DNA of 64,000 nucleotides from Arachnopeziza araneosa. Lineage: Eukaryota > Ascomycota > Leotiomycetes > Helotiales > Arachnopezizaceae. Within the stretch, counting starts at the first letter, position 1. Each line of letters starts with the position of its first letter. The DNA is taken from the NCBI GenBank assembly GCA_003988855.1, contig QYAI01000001.1, forward strand, positions 372,001 through 436,000. Direction: 5' to 3'. Shown here piece by piece: positions 44,698 through 56,563 of this stretch. A model generated the notes under the pieces. The model made no database searches, was not told the origin of the DNA, and saw only the letters and a list, made by a program, of their open reading frames with translations. A program made the position numbers and the translations under genes.

Positions 44698-45945
44698 TGA
44701 TAAATAGTCTCGATGTTTCTGACTTGTTTGCTACTGTACTGTTGACAACAAGGAAGGGAATAAGAAGGTGTAGCTCCCTTAACTTAAGGGCTCTCTGGGA
44801 TTTTGCTGACGTAATCTTACGAAGCAGACTTGAAGAATTGAATGTTGATATAGCGACACAGCTACAACGCTGGTACGCGTAAAAAGTAGATTAAATAACA
44901 GAGATGAATGACAGTATTACTTTGGTTTATTCGGATTTTTTATATCCCATTCCATTGAGAAGCTGTGACTAGACTAAGATCTTCAGGTGTCCGTCACCCA
45001 CTGGTGGACAGCCGCGTGCCATTGCCGAGGTCACTCATCCTAAAAGCCACTGGGACGTTCCCCCGCAAACCTTCGAAAGCTCCGTTGAGGCGCAACGCCA
45101 CCAACTTTTGTTCCTGAGAGGGAGGAAGGGAGGGAGCGAGAGAGAGCGAGAGAGAGCGAGAGAGAGAGGTTTGTAGGTGCTCCAGGACCGGATCCTGGGG
45201 CGAAGAATGGCGCTCCCAACCAAGAAGACGGTCCCAGAGCGTGGGCTCGGTTCGATCGGGTGATGGAAAGTCGTCGCAACCCCGAAGACATTGGTTGACG
45301 TTGACGACCAGCCACTGCGCGTTTCCGAACTTCTGGAGAAGTCTGGGGATGGAGAGAGACCACACAATCCCCCACCATCTTGAATTTCCCCGCTGGGAAT
45401 CCCCCATGTCGGAGCATCTAGCGACCCTCTTGGCCTGTCAGCCTACCTGTCATGTCCGATCGAGCCTGCAAATGAACTGGCAGCGCCCCTCCCTGCTCCG
45501 GGCCCCGATCTCAAGCTGGACGATTCAGACCTGTCTGGGCGCAATTCCCACTCTGGGGCCGCTCTTAGTGAACTTATTATCTACTGGGATTCCGGAGCCT
45601 TTGGGACGAAGGCATTGGCACACGCAAGGAGCGCGAAATCAGAGCCAATTGTGCATTTGCCGCACGAGGAGCCGAACTGCATCATGCTGCTATCCATTGA
45701 GATCCGAATGTGGTGAGCCGGATATTGCTTGGGCTGCGCATGGCAGGCGGACTACCCTTACGGTGGATCTGGCTCCAAACAATAGATAAGTGGTAGGATC
45801 TGCACGGCCGTCATACTTTTCACATACGCGTTTGTTTTTTCCTCAATCACCTGCAGTTTGGTTACCTTCGAGTTCCTGCGTCTTGTTTCCTATTCAACAC
45901 GGACTCTGTGCGTGGAGATTGTCCAGTCCACTCTTCTTCGTCAAG
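44698..45945. other. Intergenic region, GC-rich middle with GA-rich repeat
   Basis: About 1.25 kb between divergent genes (regulator and MFS transporter). From about 45.0 to 45.8 kb it is visibly GC-rich and open in several overlapping frames (for example 44994-45407 (-) and 45241-45789 (+)). None shows a domain, so I do not call a gene. A purine-rich repeat lies at 45121-45169. Confidence 0.5.
45121..45169. repeat. Purine-rich tandem repeat, period 10 (GAGCGAGAGA)
   Basis: A GGAGGAAGGGAGG lead-in is followed by about three copies of GAGCGAGAGA and a GA run. One strand is almost all purine, so it could adopt triplex/H-DNA or act as a GAGA-like promoter tract about 800 bases upstream of the MFS start. 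Confidence 0.75.
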
Positions 45946-48313
45946 ATGGACCAGAATCTAGATGAAAGGGTACGAATCTCTGCATAAGCGGAACCTGCAT
46001 ACTGACTCGCGGCATTGTAGGCGGTGCGAGAGTTGGAGGCGGAGCTCCATACAGAGATATACCCTGGGACAGAGATTATGACTGATGTTGGAGCACATCA
46101 CTTTGTCAAGTCTGCTGCATCGCATTCCGTTCTAGTACCTCAACCAAGTGACAATGAGCATGACCCATTGGTTAGCGCAGCTTTCCTTGCGCGCGGAATT
46201 GGTTATCTGACACGAGACAGAATTGGAGTACGAAATGGAAGTTCTTCGCCATGTTCTGTACCACCCTAGTGTCGTTTGCACAAGGCTTTGGTCCGCTCGC
46301 GCTAGCACCTCAGTAAGGACTACTCTCGTGTTAAATTCCCTTGTTCCTTGTGAGAACCAAGAGTCCATGGGCTGGCATGAGGGAACTGTTCCAATATTCC
46401 TGGGACATGTCTCAAGAGCTGAACTCCTCAGATCCCTGATGATATCAACAATATCGCATACTAATCTACTCATAGATTTCCAGACTATATCGAGGAATTC
46501 CATCATGATTTGACAGATGTTGTTCAATTCACTGGAGTGGCTATCTTGGTTCTCGGGTTCAGTAATTTTATTTGGTAAGCGATGACCTACCAAACCGAAG
46601 AAAGCTATTGACTCTATAGGGTCCCAATTCAGCGCTGCTTTGGGCGAAGGCCAGTGCTAATATTCTCTACCTTGATCTGCTTTGGTAGCAGTATTTGGAG
46701 AGCAAAGGCTAAAACATATGGAAGTTTCATGGGCGCTTGTGTGTAGGTTTTCTTGTTTGAACACCGCCAGGCATTTAACTCACATACTCAGGCTCAACGG
46801 AATTGGAGCAGGACCTGCAGAGACCGCCCAACCTGAGATCATTGCAGATATAATTTTCCTTCACGAGCGTGGCAGATACCAAACGCTCTACTTTGCGTTC
46901 TATTTTGGATCACTTATGGTATACATTCATAAACTTCCCTCCTACAGCTTTCTGACGTTTGAAGGTTGGACCAATCATCTCGGGGCCGATGAGCCAGAAA
47001 GTGGGCTGGTAAGTAATTGCTACTCCTGAGTAAATCAGTCATTTTCTATCCTGTAGATTAGAGCTTGACCCTTTTGCTCCATTTCCCCTTGAGAGTTGAA
47101 GGCTAATTTTCTGAAAGGAGAAACTTTTGGTGGCTCAACACAGCACTACTTGGATTTACCATCATTTGCTGTATCTTCCTCTTCCCAGAAACCCGCTATC
47201 AGCGCGCTTTCGTTCCCGCCAACAGTACTTTGGCTCCCTCTCCTGCGAAGGCAGGATCTACTGAATTTGTAGAGGATAATTCCAGTCATGATATTGGACA
47301 TACTGGCACAGCTGCAACAGACTATACCGACCCCGAGAAGACGGCGCCAGTTGCTGCCCAGACGAATACCGACCAGGGTCTTTCACATGTCCATACGCAC
47401 GACGACCCTTGGCTTGGCCGTGGCAAGCCCTCAAAGTCGCAATGGAAACTCTTTCAGCCTTACGAAGGCAATTTGCTTCTGGAACTTATTCTTCCTTGGC
47501 AGCTTCTTCTATTCCCCATTGTTGAATTTGCCGCTTTTGTCGTATCCTGGTCGGCCTCGTCGTTCTTAACACTCAACCTGACCCAATCCCAAGTTTTTGC
47601 CGCTCCGCCATATAACTTCAGTCCTACCAAGATTGGGTTTTTCAACTTCGCTATCTTGGTTGGTGGAATTATCGGATTGTTCACTGCAGGTCCACTAAGC
47701 GATTTTGTTGCAGCATGCTTGACTAGACGCAATAGAGGGTAAGCTTTATCCACTTTCTACTCCGAATTATATTGAGAACTTAGGCCTTCAATTTAAGACT
47801 CCCTTTTCAAAACCATTGCTAACTATATCCTTAGGATTCGAGAACCTGAAATGAGGTTACTCGCTATGGTACCTTATGTTATTGTTATGATGATCGGGAA
47901 TTTCGTCGTTGCTTTTGGATATGAACATCAATGGGACTGGAAGGCAAGCTCCGAACCTGAATACTGTACAACGATATACAATACTTACACTCTTATAGGT
48001 TATCGTTATAATCGGCTATACTTGTGCCGGACTTCAAGTCGCCGCCCTCCCCGCCATCTCATCTACCTACGCCATTGACAGCTACAAACCAGTCGCCGGG
48101 TCCATCTTCGTCGCGATCACTGTCAACAAGAACGTGTGGGGATACGGATTCAGCAAGTTTATCACACCGTGGACTATCAAGGATGGATACATCCCGCCTA
48201 TTATGACGAATATGAGTCTGATTACGCTCTGGTGTTTGTTTGGTGTTGTATTCTGGTTCTGGGGGAAGACTTTCAGAAGATGGACAAAGAATAGCAAGGT
48301 TCATCGCATGTGA
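45946..48313 (+). CDS. MFS transporter, 12-TM DHA1/HOL1-like
   Basis: Ten exons (45946-45969, 46021-46170, 46221-46312, 46476-46574, 46620-46742, 46792-46918, 46965-47008, 47118-47738, 47835-47943, 47999-48313) give 567 residues without a stop. The N-tail ends LVPQPSDNEHDPLNWSTKWKFF, typical of this group. TM4 carries NGIGAGPAETAQPEIIADI, and the motif-A-like loop is CFGRRPVLIFS. A ~90-residue cytoplasmic loop sits between TM6 and TM7 (DPWLGRGKPSKSQWKLFQPYEGN). Twelve hydrophobic segments can be counted. The last intron begins with GC (AAG|GCAAGC at 47944). A plasma-membrane importer or exporter of small organic molecules is likely; the substrate is unknown. It converges on one Zn2Cys6 regulator and a second lies just beyond. 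Confidence 0.9.
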
Positions 48314-48694
48314 ATATGAAGGGACGATAAACATGTGGTACATCAGGAATATATGGGTGCAATACAGGTTGTCTATCAAAGTATTGATAAGTGTTGTGTG
48401 ACATGCTCTCCGGATATCATATAAATGTGTAAGATGAGACATCTTCTGAGTTATAATTAATTGCAGATTTTAGGCTATACCCTTTTTGATATGAGAGTGT
48501 TAGGCAACCTGTAGTACGTGATCAAAAATGCGCAAGTTGTGACCTAGTGAACCAGACCAGAGTAGAATTTCTGATAGCCCATAAAATAAAGCTTCCTTTG
48601 CTTTCGGTCATAATCATACAAATATGTCAAGGGTATAATCATCACCATCATCCGTCACTCCCAGCTTTTCCTAAACGCAGCCAACCATATTCCC
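48314..48694. other. Convergent intergenic spacer
   Basis: 381 bp between the MFS transporter and the minus-strand regulator. AT-rich 3' UTR-like sequence; nothing else seen. Confidence 0.6.
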
Positions 48695-50877
48695 TCAAAA
48701 GATCCAATTCCCTTCAATATCAGTATTGAGCAAACTATCAAAGAAAAGCGTGTCAGCCTCGGTCAAACCCCAATTCTCAATGGGTGGTTGCTCTGGCGCA
48801 ATATATGGGCATTGGCTGCTCGTAAACTGCACCATGGGGTAATTCGCTACGTCTGCCTCCATCGGAGGTGCAGAGTAAGCTGAGATACCTTCCCAGTTCT
48901 GCGAAGGTAATTGCTGGCCAATTTGAAAGGGTGGGTTCTGTGGCGGGTATGGGAGGCTGGTAGCTGGGTTCAGTTTCGGGGTCTGGTGAGGTCGAACTAT
49001 GCTGATGGTGCCAAAGTAGGGGATGGCAAGTTTGAGACTACTGTTGCTTTGGCCGGGGGAGTCGACCGCGAGGAGTGACTTGATGACGTTTACGCTCTGT
49101 GTGGCTACGATATCTTTCCCTCCTCGTGATAGCCCCTCCATCGACTCAAGAACCTCTTCAATTATTTTGCGATCTGTTTCTCTCTGTGTCTTTTGTTCCT
49201 GTGTTTCGCCGCTCGTAGAAGAACCGATCAGGCCTAGGAAAAGAGTGACAGTGGAAGTCAGGGCGCCGAAATCAACAATCTTACAACAGAAAGACTGGTT
49301 ACTTGCTCGTCGAAGAGCGAGGTATCTGTGTGTCATTTCTCGGGACGCTTTGAGGCAACTGAACTTGCTATAATCGTACCTCCGCTCAGTCGCCGCTTTT
49401 AACATGAATGGTAGGTGGAGAAGCGCTTCGAGCTGATAAAACCATATCTGCGTCATTATTCGATCGAATTGTTCTGCAGCGATTGCAGAACGATCGTTAA
49501 CCAGAACTTCTGGTATCTTCCACCATGATGCTGGCATTTCTTTGCCCAGTTTCTCAAGCTGCTCGTCAATATCCTGGGTGGCTGCGTATGCGTGCGAATA
49601 ATCAGTTTGATTACGCTCCACAAGGCGACCCGAAATGTCGCAAAGATGCCTGACGAAAATGTCATCTTTATCAACATTTGGATTTTTGAAGTTCTCGTCA
49701 GGACTAAACCCGACGTCTTCGGATCCACATGGCAGACCGAGTAGCAATGCCTTCAAACAATGTTAGTGGGCTATCTACTGATGGCCGATTAAGCTTACGA
49801 GATATCTATCCCCCTGAACAATCTGACTCCACATTTCTCTCCCACCTGGGATATTGCAAGCTTCTTTTTTGTGAAGTCCCATTAACTGACAGATATTCAA
49901 CGCTCTACGGAAGGTGAGCCACGCTCGTCGAGGGTTTCCGGCATTTATTTGATAGAGCCCAAGCAACATTAAGCACTCAAGCCCCTCCATTGTGCTTACC
50001 AGCTCATCATCAGAAGTAATGAGAGCTTGAACTGTGGTGATATATCTCTCCATGCGCGCTTCTGGAGAGGGGAAGAGATGAAGCTGTGTAACTTCAAACG
50101 TGGGGTCGAGTTGCTGCAGGCACACAGCGAGGTGCAGAAGGGTACGGGCAATACGTAATGGGTGTTGTTTACGCACTTCTGTAACATTGAACGGGCTTTC
50201 AAGGGTAGAACTTGGCGAATTATTGACCAGTGCATGAATGAGCAGCCATGAACTGCTGTTATCATTAATCAAGTCGGCATCCTTCTGGGATGGTAATAGT
50301 TCTACAAGTGCTTGACGGATTCGCTCAATCTTAGGGACACGACAAGATGATGTCTTCGAGCCAGACTGTGAAGCAGGTGTCGGCATTTGAGATCCAATAT
50401 CTCGACGGCCAATCTAAATCTATTAGACGAGGAACCGAGCTTCTCATCGACCACACTTACGAGTGAATTGTCGAAAAGAGACAAAAATGGGCTGTCAGTG
50501 GCACCACTGGAGGAGATGTTCGCAGAGAAGGGTGTAAGGACATCATTTCCGATGGACTCTGGTGTCAACATTGTTTTTTGAGTATTCTCTTCCTCTTCAT
50601 ACGCCGAGACTTTGGCAAGAAGAGTCTCCAGTAGGCGTTCCATGCGCCCAAGTCTCTCGCTGACTTGATTGCTGCCAGTTGTAGATTCACGCTCCTCGGG
50701 ATATTCCTGACTGAGGCATGTCGTTCCTCTGGCAAGACAGCCAGAGCAGACGGGGACATCTTCCGAGCTTAATTGACACTTGATCTTTCTCCGTTTGCAC
50801 TCCCAGCAGCTTTTGGTGCCTTTGCGCACTCTTTTGCGCGACGGCTCGCCATCGTTATCCACGGAAACGCTTGACAT
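48695..50877 (-). CDS. Zn2Cys6 binuclear-cluster transcription factor
   Basis: Three exons (50877-50461, 50413-49799, 49750-48695) give 695 residues. The cluster is Cys24, 27, 34, 44, 47, 54 (CWECKRRKIKC...VCSGC...C), preceded by a basic stretch (RKRVRKGTKS). A short coiled-coil linker (SERLGRMERLLETLLAKV) fits dimerisation. The middle-homology (Fungal_trans) region follows: LECLMLLGLYQINAGNPRRAWLTFRRALNICQLMGLHK and, joined across intron 2, DRYLALLLGLPCG. It ends with an acidic aromatic segment (DTLFFDSLLNTDIEGNWIF) resembling an activation tail. Genes of this kind often control the neighbouring transporter, which here converges with it at 381 bp. The target is inferred only. Confidence 0.94.
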
Positions 50878-51513
50878 TGGAGAAAAGTGAGCGGGTGGAA
50901 CAGCTTGAGTTCACGACATCAATTCCTATCGCGTATCTTATCTAGAGACGAAGAAGAGAAATGATTCGGGAGAATGAAAAAGACACTCGAAGGTGAGGTA
51001 AGGGTAAGGTGAGGTGAGGTACAGTATGGAGTACGTATGTAAGCCCTACGGATCGGACATAGGCGGCTTAATAATGACCCCGTCCAATATGCAGCCTTCT
51101 TCGTCCATCGGCAAGGGTTTAGCGCCACTGTGCGAGGGCCTCCGCCGTCACGGTGGATCAGATAAGAAAAAGTCGCATCACTATCACCAGCAAATCTCGA
51201 ACTGGCTCTCCCTTTCTCTTCTGTTTCGAATCGCCATTTCATATGTTGTGAGCCCGCTATCCGAAGATGAAAATAAATCTTGTATGCTACTGGATGAAGT
51301 AACTTGTTGGCACGGTAGCTGTTGTATTCACGGCCCTCCCTTTACCTTCTTTACATAGATCTTGCATCGGCGCATCACGTGTTCGTGACTTCAGAGTTAT
51401 GTCGAGCCCTGTGTCATTTTTGTCAGCAACTCCCGCGTTAACTTACAGCACTTCCCAATATTGACATCATTACCCTTAAAACATTTGATACCAACGCGCC
51501 TTAGTTCTTCAGA
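50878..51513. promoter_or_regulatory. Divergent promoter region of the two Zn2Cys6 genes
   Basis: 636 bp between outward-facing starts of the two regulators. It includes a run of GGTAAGGTGAGGTGAGGTA-like direct repeats near 50995-51020 (copies of GTGAGGT/GTAAGGT). No TATA box is clear. Co-regulation of the pair is plausible. Confidence 0.45.
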
Positions 51514-54406
51514 ATGCCTCTCCCGGGTGATGGCTCCGCAGCTCTTGCGCAACGGCCCAAATTGACTCGAAAGCGTATACCAGTCTCCTGTATCGCTTGT
51601 AGGGCCAGAAAGTAATACGCTTCTTTCTTAGCAAGCTTGTTGATTCCATTGAGCAAAACCCACCATCCCAATATACTTTTTCTATTGTTTTGGGCCTAAT
51701 TCTCCCCAGGTTAAAATGCAACCGCGAGAGACCATGCCAGAATTGTATTGCCAGAGGAGAAGGAAATTCCGATTCAGTAAAGATCCCTGGGTGCCATCAT
51801 TTCTTTATCCTTTCGCTTCTCAAGTTGGGAGTCTCAATCGAAGCACTTGTCAGGACAACCGTATCTAGTAGTGTCAATATCTTCACATCTAAAATCAAAC
51901 TATAAGAGGAAGATGCTGACTTGTGCGGTTCCAGTGCGTCTATACAGAGAAATCAGAAAAGAAACAAAATGGAAGATCTCGGTCAAATCCTGATGATTTG
52001 CGAAAAAGACTTTCCAAGCTAGAGGAATCCATTCTTTCCATGATCTCTAGTGAAGGCGAGAAACCCTCAAGTCCAGACAAAGCCAGAGAAGCTCCATCTT
52101 CCAATGGAATCCAACGGAATGAAGCCATTGAATATGTTGATGGCCAAAGTGTGTCCTTGGACACGCGATCAACTCATGTGAGGGCCCAAAAACCCCCCGT
52201 TATCCCTTGATTTCATCGCTTCTTGGCTTTGTACTGTTAAAAAACAGAGTGTTCCAAGTGTTACATCCTGAAGGAAACTGATTTAGTCAAGCTCATATAT
52301 GTACTCCTGAAACTTTGCAGTAAGAAATGCTAATTTGACGGGATTACAGTGGAACGCCATACTGAATGAGGTAAGTGACCAGCTTTTACTTTTGTTTAAT
52401 TTTTCTTCGAAGACCCTCGCTGACTAAGAATACTTGTAGATTGGGGCTATGAAAGATGATTTTAACGATGGAATTGATACATTGGAAATTTCAAGTAGCA
52501 TCCAACCAACATCGGCAGCAAGACCACACCGACCAGGTCTTTTATCTAGCTTATCACCTCCTCCCGATCGGGCAACGATCATGGCATCTCTTCCTTCTAA
52601 GGAAGCTGCTGATAAGCTGGTTCATCGTTTATTTGAATCGTACAATCCGCAGAACCCAGCAAAGTGTAAGCAACTAACTCGCAGGAAAAGATGAGTGTTA
52701 ATATCTATATCTAGACGTTCTTCACAAAGCAACTTTTCTTAAGCAGGTATGCGCAATTTTCTTACCTATGTTGAAAAGAAGCTCACTTCATAAAGTACAA
52801 TCGACATTGGGTAGATCCTACAAGCAGTAAAATAGTATGGATAGGGCTCATGTTTGGAGTCCTATCCATTGCGATGCTTTCATATACACGAGACAATGAA
52901 GTTCCGCTCGAATATCAAGGCACCTGTCCTGCGTTGGCAGAACTGTACCGCATCAGAAGCGCGCAATGTCTTACCATTGCTGATCTAACGAAGCCAGTTC
53001 CATTCATGCTTGAAGCCCTAATGTTATACGCCATGATAGACTACACGCACGAGCAAGATGGCGATATGGGATCCTGGATGTTGTCGGCATTGATGATGCG
53101 AATGGCTTTGAAGCAGGGATACCACCGTGACCCGTCACAACATCCAAATCTTTCTGTATTCCAAGGGGAGATGCGTAGGCGTGTTTGGTCAGCAGTCAAC
53201 CAACACGAACTGCTGTTTTCTGTTCAAACAGGCCTTCCAAAATCCATTCGATATGCAGAATGCGACACAGAGTCACCACGAAATCTCCATGAAGAGGAGC
53301 TCTACGAGGAGATGACTTCATTACCAACCGATCGACCTCTCAATGAGGATACAGATATTTCTTACCAAGTCGTGAAGTATCAAGTCATGCGTGCTCTTGG
53401 ACGTGTGGTCGAGTTCCTTCATGTTCTGGAACCTCAGCCATATGAGGCTGTCCTTCGCCTTGACATCGTCCTTCTGAAAGCTCGCGATTTGATTCCTCGC
53501 CATCTGCTATTAGGCTCTCTTGAAGAGATGAAAACAGATCAGCCATCCAGAGTAATGGAAAAGTATCTTCTTCAGCTATTCTGGCACAAAGCGGTCATGC
53601 TTTTACACAGGAAATATTGGGATGCTCATCCGGTAGATACCCCAAAGAGTCAATGGTTCTATTCTCATAAAACGAGTGTCATATCAGCTCTCACGGTGCT
53701 TGAGTATCAGAATTCGATGCACTGCGCTGCAGGGCCAGGAGGATGTTTAGAAAAGATGAAATGGTACCGATTTGCGCTTACGAACCATGATTTTCTTCTC
53801 GCTGCAATGCTCGTGGCTCTCGATATCATGATTATTCAGCGGTCAGATGCACCGGAATTCCCTGAATGTATGATGCCACTGATAAACAAGCTCGAGGTTA
53901 TCAAAAAGTCTCGTGACATTTGGGCTGAGATAGTCGATGACTGCCAAGATGCCAAAAGAGCTCTCCGAATTTTAACATCGATCATAGATGGATTGTCAAA
54001 AAGCATAGGAGACAAAAACCTGTCCACTTTTAATGAAACGAAAGCGTTTGAGCCCAAACCTGATGCAAATCCAAACTTGGACAACTTAACCAATTATCCT
54101 TACTTCACAAACCAACCTAGTGCTAGCATTCCATTGACGGCGGAACAATCAGTGCAGATCAACTCTCAAATACAACAAAATATAACGGATACTCTTTGGT
54201 CTTGCGGCTCGAGTTCGGATACAGCAATGATTGAATTTGATTGGGCAAAATGGGATCAAATTGTCACAAGACAAGCCCAGACTTCACAGTTGCGAGACAT
54301 TCGTGTCTCGCACTGGGACTTTGCTGAAAGTTCCGATATTCAACTTCCTGCAATCGAAAAATCTTTCCCGTTTTCGAGCTATATCAGAAGAAGCTCACAA
54401 AACTGA
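51514..54406 (+). CDS. Zn2Cys6 binuclear-cluster transcription factor with a 21-nt microexon
   Basis: Seven exons (51514-51611, 51710-51776, 51935-52177, 52350-52370, 52440-52665, 52715-52746, 52796-54406) give 765 residues in phase. The cluster Cys26, 29, 36, 42, 45, 56 is spread over three exons, with an unusually long last spacer (10 residues). A linker/coil (DDLRKRLSKLEESILSMI) follows. The Fungal_trans domain starts KYVLHKATFLKQYNRHWVDP and includes GSWMLSALMMRMALKQGYHRDPS and EMRRRVWSAVNQHELLFSVQTGLPKSI, as in regulators of fatty-acid and secondary metabolism. Exon 4 (WNAILNE) is only 21 nt; exon 6 is 32 nt. It is divergent from the other Zn2Cys6 gene. Function is inferred from family alone. 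Confidence 0.88.
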
Positions 54407-54459
54407 GCTCAGAGGACATGGCGACTTGTTGAATCCTACTTTGGTAAAATCTCAACCTT

Positions 54460-55200
54460 TTAGACTCACACCTCCAGAAGTAGTCCACAGGGGCTCTCCA
54501 GACTTCATCAACCCTCTCCAAGGATTTGATTAACAACGTCTTCGTCATCCCGACTTTCACACTCTTGAGCGTCGTCTCTATATACTTCCCTAGCGTCATC
54601 GCGGGCATCCTTTGCCGCCATCAAGCTTAGCTACCTTATCCTTCCATTCTTTATCCAGATTCGTCGCTATATATTGTGGCGCCAACCCAAGTATGTTCAT
54701 ATTTGTGTCTGCAAGTTGACGGCTCGATGATATAGCCAGTGTATGAGAGCCAGTCTTCGTAACCTAGTAAACCGACCATTTTTTATGAAGGCACTCTGCG
54801 ATCCCGGAGGAAACTGTGATGAACATCGTTGGTCGCTCGATTGAGAGGAGATGAAGGGGAGTAACTCGGGTGGTCAAAAAGGGTGCGCTTAAGTCTATCA
54901 TGATCTTAGGGTGACTTCGTTCGATGTTAAATTCGGGTCGTTGATTAATCCTAGCGTTGATTTACCCAGGAGGACGAAGATATTGTCAACCTCAGGAAAG
55001 GACTTGATGACCGACTTCAAATTGGATTTGATGTTTGCAATCTCTTTGAAACTAGATTAGAGCGCCTTGAATTCAGGAAGCTTGGCTTTCAAGTCTTTGA
55101 AACACACCATGTGATGACCAACGGTGATCATACGTAGTCTTGCCCTTCGTACTTTGAAAGCTTCTCCTAGACCCGATACCCCCTCAAGAGTAACGACTCT
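54460..55200 (-). pseudogene. Decayed short-chain dehydrogenase/reductase (DltE-like SDR)
   Basis: Read on the minus strand, pieces of one SDR appear in order but in different frames and broken by stops. There is a glycine-motif remnant (GVSGLGEAF) near 55160-55175, then DLKAKLPEFKAL, a beta-4 region (IKSFPEVDNIFVLLGK), IMIDLSAPFLTTRVTPLHLL, a catalytic-Ser-strand remnant (MFITVSSGIAE), NLDKEWKDKVAKLDGGKG, and finally MTLGKYIETTLKS with VDEVWRAPVDYFW close to the regulator's 3' end. At least several frameshifts and in-frame stops occur and the catalytic YxxxK is damaged. I call it a relic of an NAD(P)H oxidoreductase that once adjoined the regulator pair. No intact copy is present in the window. 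Confidence 0.75.
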
Positions 55201-56563
55201 TGATATTGTGTCTGTCGAAATTATTGAGATAATATTGGCAGTGGAGTAACAGGGGATGTTATTGTCCTACGAGAGGTTGATAGAGTGTTATCACTGTGTG
55301 TGGAAATGATGCTTCTATAAGTGAGAGGATTAAGAAAATATAACCAACCAAGATGTTTATTTCTGCAACTGTGCCTTATCTACACCATAAGTTTGAGACT
55401 TTAAAGAGCCATATCTCGTGTATTCCTTTCCACAGCTTTTTCATGGACCACTCTCAAAACCATGGAGTTTAGAGTAGGTTTGCTAATCCCATGGAAATAA
55501 GAACATATGGACAACAGTATCACGCCTAAAAATAACCTAATCGGTGCTAAGTCAGCAACGACAATCAAGAATAAATATAATGAAGTAGACTTGAGAAATC
55601 CAATGCAAGGAACGGAAATGTATAACCAGAGACAGAGAACTTATGAATTGGTGTACCCAATGAGGATCTTACAACTGTTCTTCAACCATCGAAGCTACAG
55701 TAGGAACTAAGCTTGTACCTCCACCTGCTTACTTTTTATAATTGTATCTGTTTGTCTAAGTGAGGTTTGATGTGACATCGCCTGGACGCTCCGAGAAAAC
55801 CGAGTCGATGATCGATATTCTTCTCTCGGTCCGCTGCCGAAGTATCAGATCATACACTACATCATTGAACGCAATCCTGAAGTGTCTACTAATCAGTGAA
55901 TGGTATGAAGATAACCTGGACTGAACAGACCAATTATCAAAGTTGTCAAGTACATTAACACCGCTAGGGATCCAACTGGTTCATAGCTCATGTTCAGAGC
56001 CCAATATAGTTTTCAAGACAATTATCAAGGGCAGACTTCAAGGGTCTAAGAGAGACACGACTACGTTCCTTTAAATTATCCTTTGAAGCTTTATAAACAT
56101 TTACACGAGAACATAGAGTACGGAAGTGTGTCACAAATTAGCGTATTCTTCGGTGTAATGCTATGAATGTGATTTATCCACTTATGGGCTTTTGGAAAGT
56201 TAGTTGTGCATGTATTACAAGCGTACGGGAAGGTCCAAGAACTGGCCCCGAGCGAAACTCCTGCAAGTGAGATTATAGTCCCGCTTGGAAGTTGTGAGGT
56301 ATGAGTTTTCGTGAAATTGTGACATCAAATTAAGAAATGTTTAGGTTGGTGAGTCCAGCAAATGCTACAGGCTGGAAATCTTTATATTCGACACTCTCTT
56401 CGACCTTGATTAGATTTTGGATGTCAAGCTTACTTAACCAAACTTCGATCCCCCATGATCTCAAATTTCGGAGGCCAGATAGTTGACAAGAATATGCAAA
56501 AGAATAAACTATTTAGCACGATGTTACTAGATAAAGATATGACCCTCTGAGAACGACATTTAT
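55201..56563. other. Gene-poor region next to the SDR relic
   Basis: About 1.4 kb, AT-rich, with no domain-bearing frame. The short frame at 55507-55710 (+) has no family character. This may contain further relic sequence too eroded to recognise. Confidence 0.55.

Noticed and set aside
45241..45789. 182-codon plus-strand open frame before the MFS gene
   Set aside because: It has no domain or repeat typical of proteins, lies in GC-rich DNA where several frames on both strands are open at once, and ends just before the MFS leader.
48059..48442. 127-codon minus-strand frame opposite the MFS 3' end
   Set aside because: It is the antisense shadow of the last MFS exon, whose sense frame carries clear membrane segments.
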